From: GCA-2705995 sp048267965
GTDB lineage: Bacteria; Bacteroidota; Bacteroidia; Flavobacteriales_G; Salibacteraceae
Assembly (NCBI GenBank): GCA_048267965.1
Contig: JBLWWK010000003.1
Coordinates: forward strand, 298,305-362,304
Direction: 5' to 3'
Length of the DNA: 64,000 nucleotides
This document shows, one piece after another, positions 27,055 to 36,095 of this stretch. The translations under genes and the position numbers were made by a program. Within the stretch, counting starts at the first letter, position 1; each line of letters starts with the position of its first letter. The notes under the pieces are model-generated. The model made no database searches. It saw only the letters and a program-made list of their open reading frames with translations, and had not been told where the DNA came from.

Positions 27055-27483
27055 ATGAAACAAATTATAGGAAGAACAGATGTTGCCGATTTCCCAGAGT
27101 TAAACGCTGAGAATATTCGGGTAAAAATTGATACAGGCGCCAGAACTTCTGCCATTCACGCCAGTAAAATTAGAGTGGTTGAAAGAGAAGATGGACCTGT
27201 TTTAACGTGTTTATTGCTCAATAGTAAGCAGGTATTTACGTTTACTGAGTTTGATAGGCGAAAAGTAAAAAGCTCTAACGGACAAATAGAAGAGCGATAT
27301 TTAATAAAAACAAAGGTGAAACTGTTTGGCAAAGTGTTTAAAACAGAGTTTACTTTGACCACGCGCAAGCAAATGTCTTTTCCAGTCTTGATTGGAAGGC
27401 GATTATTAAGAAACCGATTTATTGTTGATGTGAGTCAACGCGATTTATCGTACATTCTCAAGTGCACACCTCAAAAGAAATAG
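27055..27483 (+). CDS. rimB: RimB-like retropepsin family protein (Zn_protease, PF05618)
   Basis: 142 residues from ATG 27055 (a TTG 15 nt upstream is in frame). The retropepsin-like active-site loop is VKIDTGARTSAIHA near residue 31, followed by FPVLIGRRLLRNRFIVDVS, the second conserved block of the family formerly called ATP-dependent zinc protease. In other bacteria such proteins (RimB/RloA type) work with the ATP-grasp ligase RimK, whose gene follows here after 25 nt. That adjacency supports a role in making or trimming glutamate tails on ribosomal protein S6. Symbol assigned by family and context. Confidence 0.8.
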   Translation: MKQIIGRTDVADFPELNAENIRVKIDTGARTSAIHASKIRVVEREDGPVLTCLLLNSKQVFTFTEFDRRKVKSSNGQIEERYLIKTKVKLFGKVFKTEFTLTTRKQMSFPVLIGRRLLRNRFIVDVSQRDLSYILKCTPQKK

Positions 27484-27508
27484 AAGATTAAAAGCGTAGA
27501 AATCAAGC

Positions 27509-28414
27509 ATGAAGATTGCAGTATTATCAAGAAATCCTAATTTATATTCTACCAGCAGGTTGGTAGAAGCCATTAAGCAACGCGGCCACGAAGCCGTGGT
27601 AATAGACCACCTTAAATGCACAGTGGTTTCAGATGTTGGTCAGCCCATTATTTATTACCAAGGCAAAGAATTAAAAGATATTGATGCGATTATACCTCGC
27701 ATTGGAGCCAGTGTAACTTTTTACGGAACAGCCGTAGTTCGCCAGTTCGAAATGATGAAAGTCTTTAGTGCTAATCCGTCTATTGCTATTGTTCGTTCGC
27801 GAGATAAGCTAAGAAGTTTGCAGATTTTTACGAGGCATCACATTGGCATTCCAAGAACCATTTTTGTGAACCACTCACGAAATGTAGACACGCTTTTAAA
27901 CGAGGTGGGTGGTGTGCCAGTGGTGATTAAATTATTAGAAGGAACCCAAGGTGTTGGCGTTGTTTTAGCCGAAACTAAGCAAGCGGCTCGTTCGGTTATT
28001 CAAGCTTTTTTTGGACTCAACGCCAGTTTTGTAATTCAAGAATTTATCAAAGAAGCCAAAGGCGCAGATATTAGAGCATTTGTGGTAAATGGTAAAGTGG
28101 TAGGAGCCATGAAACGCCAAGGTCAAGAAGGCGATTTTAGAAGTAATCTTCACCGCGGAGGAACTTCTGCTCCCATAAAATTATCACGAGCCGAAAAGAA
28201 AACGGCTATTGAAGCGGCCAAAGCTATGGGCTTAAATGTGGCGGGTGTAGATATGTTACAGTCTGCTCGTGGTCCTCTTTTATTAGAGGTAAACTCTTCT
28301 CCGGGATTGCGCGGAATTGAGCATGCTACGGGGTTAGATATTGCAGGAACCATTATTGAATACATTGAAAAAGCAGCCACTCAAAAAGAACGAAGAGACA
28401 AGGTAGGAGCGTAG
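27509..28414 (+). CDS. rimK: ATP-grasp alpha-L-glutamate ligase RimK
   Basis: 301 residues. RimK adds glutamate residues to the C terminus of ribosomal protein S6. N-terminal domain MKIAVLSRNPNLYSTSRLVEA, then IIPRIGASVTFYGTAVVRQFE, RDKLRSLQIFTRHHIGIPRT and the ATP-grasp core: VIKLLEGTQGVGVVLAET, VIQEFIKEAKGADIRAFVV, VGAMKRQ, RSNLHRGG, and the metal-binding LLEVNSSPGLRGIE. It is in one transcription unit with the rimB-like gene before it and a secreted protein 2 nt after it. Confidence 0.93.
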   Translation: MKIAVLSRNPNLYSTSRLVEAIKQRGHEAVVIDHLKCTVVSDVGQPIIYYQGKELKDIDAIIPRIGASVTFYGTAVVRQFEMMKVFSANPSIAIVRSRDKLRSLQIFTRHHIGIPRTIFVNHSRNVDTLLNEVGGVPVVIKLLEGTQGVGVVLAETKQAARSVIQAFFGLNASFVIQEFIKEAKGADIRAFVVNGKVVGAMKRQGQEGDFRSNLHRGGTSAPIKLSRAEKKTAIEAAKAMGLNVAGVDMLQSARGPLLLEVNSSPGLRGIEHATGLDIAGTIIEYIEKAATQKERRDKVGA

Positions 28415-28416
28415 CT

Positions 28417-29082
28417 ATGAAAGCATTAACGGCCTTTTTTATCTTTTTTAGTGTTTTAAGTGGGGTACAGGCACAAATTTATGTGAACCCAGAAGTGAAA
28501 GATGGTTTTTTCCCTACGCGAAATTCGCTGTACGAAAACAATCCTATTTTACCAGAGCAGATTGTAAGTCAGTACACTGTAAACTCACCTGAGTTTTATA
28601 AAGAGCTCGCTAACCAGCCCTATTTGTATTTCAAAAACCAAGAAGAAATAGATTCGGTTAGAACCGATACCATTTTTGCATTAAGCACAGCTGGGGTGCC
28701 GCATATTCAAATTCAAGGAGGTTTTTACCGCTGTGTAATTTTCGGAACCTTGTGCTATGTACCTACCGTAATGCCGTTAAACGATGTAGACCCAGTTCGA
28801 AATAACAGGATGCAACCTTCTTTTGGTTTTGGGTTTTATGGTGGTTTTGTAAGCGTGCCAGTGGGTAGAAACAACGCTACACTAGGCGAAACTGATTTTA
28901 TTTTTCGGCTCGATGATGGTGTAGCTCAGGTTTTAGATAGAAAAACGCTGCTTCCGTTTATAGAATCAGATGAGCAGCTTTATCAAGAGTTTACACAGCT
29001 AAAGCGCAAACAACAAAAAGAGCAGAAATACATCTTTATTCGATATTTCAACGAAAATCATCCTTTACCGTATTTTGAATAA
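28417..29082 (+). CDS. secreted protein of unknown function
   Basis: 221 residues with a signal peptide (MKALTAFFIFFSVLSGVQAQ). I do not recognise a domain. Two cysteines (FYRCVIFGTLCYVP) could form a disulphide, and the mature protein is of mixed strand and helix with a lysine/glutamine-rich C-terminal stretch (QLKRKQQKEQKY). It begins 2 nt after the rimK stop and so is the third gene of the rimB-rimK unit, but a link to S6 modification is not implied because it is predicted to leave the cytoplasm. Confidence 0.7.
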   Translation: MKALTAFFIFFSVLSGVQAQIYVNPEVKDGFFPTRNSLYENNPILPEQIVSQYTVNSPEFYKELANQPYLYFKNQEEIDSVRTDTIFALSTAGVPHIQIQGGFYRCVIFGTLCYVPTVMPLNDVDPVRNNRMQPSFGFGFYGGFVSVPVGRNNATLGETDFIFRLDDGVAQVLDRKTLLPFIESDEQLYQEFTQLKRKQQKEQKYIFIRYFNENHPLPYFE

Positions 29083-29103
29083 CCCTTAGCCAACGGGTTA
29101 TTT

Positions 29104-29111
29104 TACCTTTG
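29104..29111 (+). promoter_or_regulatory. -7 promoter element of ettA
   Basis: TACCTTTG fits TAnnTTTG and lies 19 nt before the ettA ATG; a TTG is found 26 nt further upstream, slightly wider than the usual spacing. Confidence 0.45.
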
Positions 29112-29130
29112 TGTTATCAAATTCTAATGT

Positions 29131-30822
29131 ATGTCAGACGATAAGAAGATTATATTTTCAATGCAGGGTGTGAGTAAGATTCACCCTCCGCAAAAACAAG
29201 TATTAAAAGACATTTACCTTTCTTTTTTCTACGGAGCCAAGATTGGTATTTTAGGTTTAAACGGAGCAGGTAAATCTACTTTGCTTCGCATTATCGCAGG
29301 CGTAGATAAAAGCTACCAAGGCGATGTGGTTTTTTCTCCGGGCTATTCGGTTGGGTATTTAGAGCAGGAACCCGATTTGGATCTTACCAAAACCGTTCTT
29401 GAAATTGTACAAGAAGGCGTTGGAGAAGTAATGGATATGCTGAAAGAGTACGAAGAAATCAACGATAAATTTGGCTTGCCCGAGGTGTATGAGAATCCTG
29501 AAAAAATGGAAAAACTCATGAATCGTCAAGGTGAATTGCAAGATAAAATGGATGCCGCTGGCGCTTGGGAAATTGATACCAAGTTGCAACGAGCTATGGA
29601 TGCGCTCAATTGTCCAGATCAAGACAAGAAAATTGAAGTGCTTTCTGGCGGGGAGAAAAGACGTGTAGCCCTTTGTCGTTTACTACTTCAACAACCCGAT
29701 ATTTTATTGTTAGATGAGCCTACCAACCACTTAGATGCTGAATCTGTGTTGTGGTTAGAGCACCATTTACAGCAATTCAAAGGAACCGTAATTGCCGTAA
29801 CGCACGATCGTTATTTCTTAGATAATGTTGCAGGCTGGATTTTAGAATTAGATAGAGGTGAGGGAATTCCGTTTAAAGGAAATTATTCAAGCTGGCTAGA
29901 GCAAAAATCGAAGCGTTTAGAACAAGAAGAAAAGCAAGAATCGAAACGTCAGAAAGCGCTGAAACGAGAGTTAGATTGGGTTAGGCAAGGTGCTAAAGGC
30001 CGACAAGCCAAAGGGAAAGCTCGTTTAAAGAATTACGAGAAAATGCTGAGCGAAGACGTAGCAGAAAAAGAATCGAAATTAGAACTTTGGATTCCTCCTG
30101 GGCCGCGTTTAGGAAACGAAGTAATTCATGCAGAGCACGTGAAAAAGGCGTTTGGCGATAAACTGCTTTACGATGATTTAAATTTCAAGCTTCCTCCAGC
30201 GGGTGTTGTGGGTATTATTGGACCCAACGGTGCAGGTAAAACCACCATTTTCAAGATGATAATGGATGAGTTGAAACCAGATTCGGGTTCCTTCACAACT
30301 GGAGAAACGGTTAAAATATCTTACGTAGATCAGGCACACGCTGATTTAGATCCGGAAAAATCGGTTTGGGAAGTAATCTCTGGCGGACATGATGTGATTG
30401 AATTAGGCGGAAAAAGCATTAACTCTCGCGCTTACTGTAGCAAGTTTAACTTTAGTGGAAATGAGCAACAGAAAAAGGTAGGAACCTTATCGGGCGGTGA
30501 ACGAAATCGTTTGCACCTAGCGATGAGTTTAAAGCAAGAAGCCAATGTTTTATTGCTCGATGAGCCTACCAACGATATTGATGTTAATACGCTGAGAGCG
30601 CTTGAAGAAGCGATTAACGAATTTGCAGGTTGTGCTGTAATTATTTCTCACGATCGTTGGTTCTTAGATCGTGTTTGTACGCACATTTTAGCATTCGAAG
30701 GTGATTCTGAAGTTTACTATTTCGAAGGTTCTTTCAGTGAATACGAAGAAAATAAACGCAAACGTTTAGGCGATGTAGAGCAGAAACGTTTCAGATACAA
30801 GAAATTAGTACAAGACAATTAA
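29131..30822 (+). CDS. ettA: energy-dependent translational throttle protein EttA (ABC-F)
   Basis: 563 residues, two ABC ATPase domains in tandem without membrane segments. Walker A boxes GLNGAGKST (about 46) and GPNGAGKTT (about 368); signatures LSGGEKRR and LSGGERNR; Walker B ILLLDEPTNHLDAES and VLLLDEPTNDIDVNT. Length, the short linker and the EYEENKRKRLG C terminus match EttA, which binds the ribosomal E site and tunes the first elongation steps to energy state. A GGTAGGAACC copy encodes Val-Gly-Thr directly before the second signature (30477). Confidence 0.93.
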   Translation: MSDDKKIIFSMQGVSKIHPPQKQVLKDIYLSFFYGAKIGILGLNGAGKSTLLRIIAGVDKSYQGDVVFSPGYSVGYLEQEPDLDLTKTVLEIVQEGVGEVMDMLKEYEEINDKFGLPEVYENPEKMEKLMNRQGELQDKMDAAGAWEIDTKLQRAMDALNCPDQDKKIEVLSGGEKRRVALCRLLLQQPDILLLDEPTNHLDAESVLWLEHHLQQFKGTVIAVTHDRYFLDNVAGWILELDRGEGIPFKGNYSSWLEQKSKRLEQEEKQESKRQKALKRELDWVRQGAKGRQAKGKARLKNYEKMLSEDVAEKESKLELWIPPGPRLGNEVIHAEHVKKAFGDKLLYDDLNFKLPPAGVVGIIGPNGAGKTTIFKMIMDELKPDSGSFTTGETVKISYVDQAHADLDPEKSVWEVISGGHDVIELGGKSINSRAYCSKFNFSGNEQQKKVGTLSGGERNRLHLAMSLKQEANVLLLDEPTNDIDVNTLRALEEAINEFAGCAVIISHDRWFLDRVCTHILAFEGDSEVYYFEGSFSEYEENKRKRLGDVEQKRFRYKKLVQDN

Positions 30823-30835
30823 TTTTTTCGGTAGG

Positions 30836-30865
30836 AGCCCTAACCAATTTTGGTTGGGGCTTTTA
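30836..30865 (+). terminator. intrinsic terminator after ettA
   Basis: Stem AGCCCTAACCAA with TTGGTTGGGGCT (one wobble) and a following TTTTATTT. It is joined to a GGTAGGAGCC copy at 30830-30839, a one-base variant of the iterated motif. The converging kinase gene ends at 30863, so it may serve both strands. Confidence 0.75.
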
Positions 30866-32833
30866 TTTAGAAGGTAAAACCACTGTAAATACAGAACCTT
30901 TACCCAAGATGCTTTCTACCTGAAGTTTCCCTTTGTTGGCGTTAATAAAGATTTTCACCAAGTCTAAACCGAGTCCGGTTCCTTTTTCTCCTTGAGATCC
31001 TTCGGTGCTTTTAACCGCCTTGTTTTTTTGGATACGTTTAAGCACTTGCTCAGTCATACCTACGCCATTATCAATTACTTCAATGTATACATTCGATTCA
31101 GAAGAATTCATATACGCTTTAATACGAACCGTATCTCTTTCAGAAGAAAACTTAATAGCATTACTGATGAGGTTGCGGAGTATAATCTGAAATTGATCAG
31201 GATCTGCCAAGCAATGTAACGATTGATCGGCTAGCTCAACTTTCATGTTTATCTTCTTTTTCTCGATAATTACCTCGTTAAAAGCTACCGATTCTGAAAT
31301 AGCTTTAGCCAGCTGGATTTTTTCTGTTTTGGTTCTGGTATTTTTTAATTGAGTTTTAGACCATTGTAACACATTTTCTAGTTTGGTTTGCGTGTTTTCT
31401 AACTCAATTTCCATTTTATCGAGCAATCCCGACAAATCTTCTTTAGAAACTAAATCTGCTTTAGCTAAATTGATAATGCCTTGAACTTGAGCAAGCGGAG
31501 TGCGTAAATCGTGGCCTAAAACAGAAATTAATGTGTCTTTAGACCGAACCAATTGTTTTCTTTCTGAGCTTAATTTATAGATGTAAACAAAGAGAATAAT
31601 TCCCAGCAAAGCAATGATGGCTAGCGCCACAATTAAGGCGTTTTTTACTCTATTGGTAGCTTCTTGTTTGTCTTTATACTCTTGAAGAAGTTGTTTCTCT
31701 TGTACGAGTTGATTTTTTTCGAAGGCTTCTTTCTGCAGTTGCAAACTAATCGTTTGCGCTTTAGTATCTTCTAAATGAATTTGATCTTCGATTTCTCGAA
31801 TTTTCATCGAGTAGGCGTACGCTTTTTCTAGTTGGTTACTTTTCTCATAGATGAAAACGGCTTCTTCAAGTAAGGTTTTTTTGTTCCACCAAGAAGATTG
31901 ATGCTCAGCCAACGCTTGGTTGATGGTAGCTAAGGCTTCTGCCGTATCACCGCAAAGCAGCAAACATTTTGACGTATAAAAAGGCACGTTAAAAGTTCTA
32001 AGAGAAGAATCAATATCTGCGTTGGCTACAACACGCGCGCTTATGAGGTATTTTTCGTATTCTCTATCTATACAACTTCGGGCTGCCGCTGCAACAGCAC
32101 GTAAGCCGTAATACTCAGCTTCTAAAAAGGGCGATAAAAAGAAGGTGTCTTGTTTTTCAATGTTATCTAGATAGAAATCAACAGAATCGTATTGGTTCAG
32201 CTTCAAATATTCAATAGAAGTGAAAATATTGGTAATGGCATAGTGGTAACCATCTACTTGTAGGTTAAACTTTTTGCTAGATTCAAAGAGTTCTAAAACA
32301 TGTTTAAACTGGTGTAAACTTTCCGGATGATTTAATTCAGATAAGAGGATGCTTGAATTAAGAATTCCATAAGCTAAATCGAGTTTAGAATTAGGATGAT
32401 CATAAACAATCTCAAGCGATGCTTTTACTTTTTCAAGCGCCTCTTCAACGGCTCCTTGTTGAAATAACGACTGTGCAAAAAGGCCCAATGCATCTGCGGC
32501 ATAGGTTGAGTCATTAATCGCCAAAAAATTCTCGTAAGCTAATCGGTAATAGAGGTTAGAAGAATCGTATTGATGCTGATAAAAATAATAGGCACCTATC
32601 AATTTTAAAGCATGAGCTTCGAACCAATTGTTGTCACACTGTTTATTTAATTCGAGGGTTTTTTGCGAATAATAAAGGCTTTTCTCTGCATCAATTTCTA
32701 TCAAATCAAATGCTTGATCTGCGCAGAAATTGAGAGAATCTATACAATCGTTTTCAGAAACAGAAGATGAAAATGCGACAAGAGAAAAACTGCAAGCCCA
32801 GCTCGCTAAGAGAAGTTTTAAAAAAGAATTCAA
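30863..32833 (-). CDS. TPR-containing sensor histidine kinase (second of a pair)
   Basis: About 656 residues from TTG 32831-32833, which starts a signal peptide (NSFLKLLLASWACSFSLVAFSS); the upstream TTG (32866) would overlap the preceding gene. A periplasmic TPR-like helical region (about 25-385) with a coiled coil (KEAFEKNQLVQEKQLLQEYKDKQEA), one membrane helix (IVALAIIALLGIILFVYIY), then the kinase: H-box LGHDLRTPLAQ, N-box RNLISNAIKFS, G1 VIDNGVGM, G2 GEKGTGLGLDLV. It follows the first kinase gene by 7 nt. No response regulator is nearby. Confidence 0.85.
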   Translation of the reverse strand: MNSFLKLLLASWACSFSLVAFSSSVSENDCIDSLNFCADQAFDLIEIDAEKSLYYSQKTLELNKQCDNNWFEAHALKLIGAYYFYQHQYDSSNLYYRLAYENFLAINDSTYAADALGLFAQSLFQQGAVEEALEKVKASLEIVYDHPNSKLDLAYGILNSSILLSELNHPESLHQFKHVLELFESSKKFNLQVDGYHYAITNIFTSIEYLKLNQYDSVDFYLDNIEKQDTFFLSPFLEAEYYGLRAVAAAARSCIDREYEKYLISARVVANADIDSSLRTFNVPFYTSKCLLLCGDTAEALATINQALAEHQSSWWNKKTLLEEAVFIYEKSNQLEKAYAYSMKIREIEDQIHLEDTKAQTISLQLQKEAFEKNQLVQEKQLLQEYKDKQEATNRVKNALIVALAIIALLGIILFVYIYKLSSERKQLVRSKDTLISVLGHDLRTPLAQVQGIINLAKADLVSKEDLSGLLDKMEIELENTQTKLENVLQWSKTQLKNTRTKTEKIQLAKAISESVAFNEVIIEKKKINMKVELADQSLHCLADPDQFQIILRNLISNAIKFSSERDTVRIKAYMNSSESNVYIEVIDNGVGMTEQVLKRIQKNKAVKSTEGSQGEKGTGLGLDLVKIFINANKGKLQVESILGKGSVFTVVLPSK

Positions 32834-32840
32834 GATACCG

Positions 32841-34838
32841 TTACTTTTGCCACAAAGGTAATACAACAGAGAAGATACTGCCTTTATTTGGCTCGCTATG
32901 AATCTGCAATTTCGCTTTGTTTAATACCAAAATATCTTGAATTAATAATAAACCAATTCCACTTCCAGAATTGCTCATGGTTTTTATAGAATCTCGCGTA
33001 TTAAGAATAGTATCGATTTGTTCTTTTGATAAGCCAGGCCCTTGATCAATAAAATCGATGCGAAGGTTTTTATCCTCTTTTTGAGCGGTTACCTGAACCA
33101 AACTATGGGGTTTAGAATATTTTACCGCATTATTGATAAGGTTTCTACACACTAATTCCATGTGTTCAGGAACGGCATAAATTTCAAATTCTTCTGTATT
33201 GATTTCAACCGTAGTTTTCGATTCTTCAATGAGTTTTTGATTGTATAAAACGGCCTTGTCTAACGTTTTGAGCAATGAAATTTTCTCTTTGGCTTGGCTC
33301 CCTTTACCAATAACTCCTTTCGACCAAGTGACCACCACATCAATTGTTGAATTGAGTGAAGCCACAGAAGATCTCACTGAGGTCATCATTTGCATATATT
33401 CTTCTTGTGAAATGTATTTATTGATGGCCAAATCGAGAATCGATTCAATTTGTGAAAAGGGAGCTTTAATATCGTGCCCGAGCACAGAAATCATGCGATC
33501 TTTCGCAAAAAGTAGCTGGTTGCGATGTTGAAAGTTTTTATACATGAAAAACAAGTAAATCAGTAGGAGCACGATTCCTAAAATAGAGACCATTACCATC
33601 GTATTTCGAATGCGCAAATCGGCTTTTTGCTTTTCGTTAATGGTACTGAATTTCTCGTTTTCTGTTTTTAATCGGTTCTTTTCGGCTTGTTGGTATTCTA
33701 TCGTTTCAGCTAGTAGTTTCTTCTCGATATCGAAAGCACGAATTGTATAACGTATTTTCCGTGCTTCTTGCTCTACGTGCCAAGCCTCTTTGTAGCGGTC
33801 TAACTCAGCAAGAATAGTCGCTTTTAACTTTAGCGCTTCTAATTTGCGCATAATCAACCGATTTTCGGTGGCCAGTTGATATGAAGAATCGGTTAGGGCG
33901 AGAGCAAGCTGCAAATTACCCGCTTTGTAGTTATTACGTGCTCGAAAGAAATCGATAATGGAAACGGTGTATTCGTCTCCAATTTCGGTAGCAATTACAC
34001 GGGCCGAATCGAAATAGGCAATGCAACCATTTCCTTGTTCAAATTCACTAATAAAATTTGCTTTATTGATGAAATAATACGCTTTTGATAACCCTTGAAA
34101 AGCGAAGTTCTTAGGGTTGTTCAATGCGAAATACGATTTCTTCAAGAAAAAATCGGCACTATCTTCTTGGTTGGTTTCTGTGTAAAGAGAAGAAAGGGTT
34201 CCATAGATGTCTCCTTTTAAATACGGAGCATCTAGTTCCTGAATAAATTGGGCGGCTTGGTACAGGTGTTTTTCGGCCGCTTTGGTGTTCTCTTGGTCGT
34301 AAAGAACTAACGCTATATTAAAGTGTAGGAGCGCAACTTGCAGCGAATCTTGATTTTCTTCGTAAAGCTGTAGACTCTTCAAATAGTAAGTAATGGCACT
34401 TTCTAAGCCACCTAAATCTGAGAAAATATTGCCTAGACCATTAAAGGCTGATACCAATTCTATGGTATCTAGCGGAGTATCTTCTCTGAGTAGTAAATTG
34501 ATGGCCAACCGATGATAGGTTTCAGCTTTTTCAAAATTACAATCAACGTATTCTATAACTCCTAAAATATTAAGAGCAAAAGCTTCTACGGTTGGTAACC
34601 CACAGGTTCGGCTTCTTTTTAGGGCCGCGTTGGCTAAATTTCGAGAACTATCTGGGTATACATCGTAAATTTCAAGTGCATCGTTACAGATAGTAAGTGT
34701 GGAGTCGAAACAGGCTTGGGTTTCTTGAGATCGGGAAGATTGGCTTCTACCGTTAAGAGAAAAAAAGAGCACAATAATAAGAACACCAAGGGGCAAAAAA
34801 TGAGGTGAGGTAAAACGTTTAGGCACTGTAAAATACAT
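32841..34838 (-). CDS. TPR-containing sensor histidine kinase (first of a pair)
   Basis: 665 residues from ATG 34836-34838; a longer TTG form would start inside the upstream LysE gene. Signal peptide (FLPLGVLIIVLFFSLNGRSQ), periplasmic TPR repeats (NALGNIFSDLGGLESAITYYLKSL type, about 45-380), a membrane helix (VMVSILGIVLLLIYLFFMY) and kinase domain with H-box LGHDIKAPFSQ, N-box RNLINNAVKYS, G1 FIDQGPGL, G2 SGSGIGLLLIQ. In G1 the usual DNG is DQG. Same architecture as the next gene, about one-third similar by eye, so the pair probably arose by tandem duplication. Confidence 0.85.
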   Translation of the reverse strand: MYFTVPKRFTSPHFLPLGVLIIVLFFSLNGRSQSSRSQETQACFDSTLTICNDALEIYDVYPDSSRNLANAALKRSRTCGLPTVEAFALNILGVIEYVDCNFEKAETYHRLAINLLLREDTPLDTIELVSAFNGLGNIFSDLGGLESAITYYLKSLQLYEENQDSLQVALLHFNIALVLYDQENTKAAEKHLYQAAQFIQELDAPYLKGDIYGTLSSLYTETNQEDSADFFLKKSYFALNNPKNFAFQGLSKAYYFINKANFISEFEQGNGCIAYFDSARVIATEIGDEYTVSIIDFFRARNNYKAGNLQLALALTDSSYQLATENRLIMRKLEALKLKATILAELDRYKEAWHVEQEARKIRYTIRAFDIEKKLLAETIEYQQAEKNRLKTENEKFSTINEKQKADLRIRNTMVMVSILGIVLLLIYLFFMYKNFQHRNQLLFAKDRMISVLGHDIKAPFSQIESILDLAINKYISQEEYMQMMTSVRSSVASLNSTIDVVVTWSKGVIGKGSQAKEKISLLKTLDKAVLYNQKLIEESKTTVEINTEEFEIYAVPEHMELVCRNLINNAVKYSKPHSLVQVTAQKEDKNLRIDFIDQGPGLSKEQIDTILNTRDSIKTMSNSGSGIGLLLIQDILVLNKAKLQIHSEPNKGSIFSVVLPLWQK

Positions 34839-34846
34839 TGTAATAC

Positions 34847-35476
34847 TTAAAGGTTGAGTAGGAGTTTTAAGCCAAGCAAAAGTAAAATAAGCCCGGAACT
34901 TTTTTCGATCCAATGGCTGTAGCGCATTATTTTTAGGCGCAATTTTTTATTGCCGATAAGAATCGATAAAAGGCTAAACCATCCGAAGGTGGCTAGCGCC
35001 ATCCAAATTCCGTAAGAAATTTGAAAAATCAAAGGAGTTTGAGTATTTACTACAGCTGTATAAACCGATAGAAAAAATAACGTTGCTTTTACGTTGAGAG
35101 CGTTCACTAAAAAACCCGTTTTAAAAGCTTTTACTGTGCTAATTTGGTGAGAAGATTTTCCAAATTCTTCTGCTGTAATGGGTTTGGCACGTAAACTCAT
35201 AAAACCAATATACATTAAGTATGAGCCGCCAATAATGCGCAAAGCCATAAAGGCCCAATCGTAATTTTTAATAAGTAAACTAAAGCCCAGTAAGGTGTAA
35301 ATAATATGAACAAATATGCCCACACCAATGCCTAAAGCTGTGTAAATACCTACCTTTTTTCCGTAGCGCAAACTTTGGCGAAGAATTACCGCAAAATCGG
35401 GTCCGGGGCTGGCAACGGCTAAAATATGTAAGGCAGCAACAGCTAAAAACTCAGCGAGAAGATTAGAGGTCTCCAT
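34847..35476 (-). CDS. LysE/RhtB family amino-acid exporter
   Basis: 209 residues from ATG 35474-35476. Six helices and the LysE signature ASPGPDFAVILRQSLRYGKKVGIYTALGIGVGI; VNALNVKATLFFLSVY and GLILLLLGLKLLL complete it. The family exports basic or neutral amino acids or their derivatives. The start overlaps the upstream membrane protein by 14 nt and the stop is 8 nt before the first kinase start, suggesting a four-gene operon. Confidence 0.9.
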   Translation of the reverse strand: METSNLLAEFLAVAALHILAVASPGPDFAVILRQSLRYGKKVGIYTALGIGVGIFVHIIYTLLGFSLLIKNYDWAFMALRIIGGSYLMYIGFMSLRAKPITAEEFGKSSHQISTVKAFKTGFLVNALNVKATLFFLSVYTAVVNTQTPLIFQISYGIWMALATFGWFSLLSILIGNKKLRLKIMRYSHWIEKSSGLILLLLGLKLLLNL

Positions 35477-36017
35477 ACTTGGGTTTCCAACGTTTGCGGT
35501 TTCTAAAATGTACGCCAATGGCACCTACTAAACAAATTACGCCAATGGCAAAAGAGGTGTTGCGGGTAAACTTTAAACTCAGCGATTGAGCTAATCGGTA
35601 ATCGTTTTTTATTTCTGTACAATCTGCTGTTCGCAATTTGTAAACATGGATGGTATCTGAACTATTTAATCGCAAACTATCAGAGCTGGCAATTACGGCT
35701 GTAACCGTTTCACCAGGATTTGAGTGGCGCTGCAATTCGGCACTATCTAAATGGTTTTTCACCAAGCCTAAATCGAACTCAGCAGAGAATTCTTCCATTT
35801 TAAAATGCAAGTAATGATCGGTGTGTTTAAACATTTTACCATACGATTTTTCTACTTCGAAAAAATCGTTGAGCGTACCCGATACGTTTACGTAATGAAT
35901 CTTTAATAATTGAGAGTCTATGTAGTATTGGCGAAACGCAAAAAGAGAAGCAACAACAAAAACTACAGGAATAAAGTACAACGAGAAAAGGCGATCTAGT
36001 TTGTTTCTTACATCCAT
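35463..36017 (-). CDS. membrane protein of unknown function with two helices
   Basis: 184 residues. A membrane helix at about 12-30 (LYFIPVVFVVASLFAF) and another at about 155-172 (SFAIGVICLVGAIGVHF) flank a periplasmic region of about 120 residues without recognised motifs; the middle (GKMFKHTDHYLHFKMEEF) somewhat recalls DUF3592-like proteins, but this is weak. It heads the operon with the LysE exporter and the two kinases and has a clear promoter box 18 nt upstream. Confidence 0.75.
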   Translation of the reverse strand: MDVRNKLDRLFSLYFIPVVFVVASLFAFRQYYIDSQLLKIHYVNVSGTLNDFFEVEKSYGKMFKHTDHYLHFKMEEFSAEFDLGLVKNHLDSAELQRHSNPGETVTAVIASSDSLRLNSSDTIHVYKLRTADCTEIKNDYRLAQSLSLKFTRNTSFAIGVICLVGAIGVHFRNRKRWKPKYGDL

Positions 36018-36034
36018 TTACAGTTACATTTTGT

Positions 36035-36043
36035 GCAAAGGTA
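36035..36043 (-). promoter_or_regulatory. -7 promoter element of the LysE/kinase operon
   Basis: TACCTTTGC on the minus strand, exact to TAnnTTTGC, 17 nt from the ATG at 36017. The -33 element is not evident. Confidence 0.5.
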
Positions 36044-36095
36044 CCTCATTGCAGGGGTAATTTTAGATATTTGCACGTCAAAATTGAGTGGAAAT

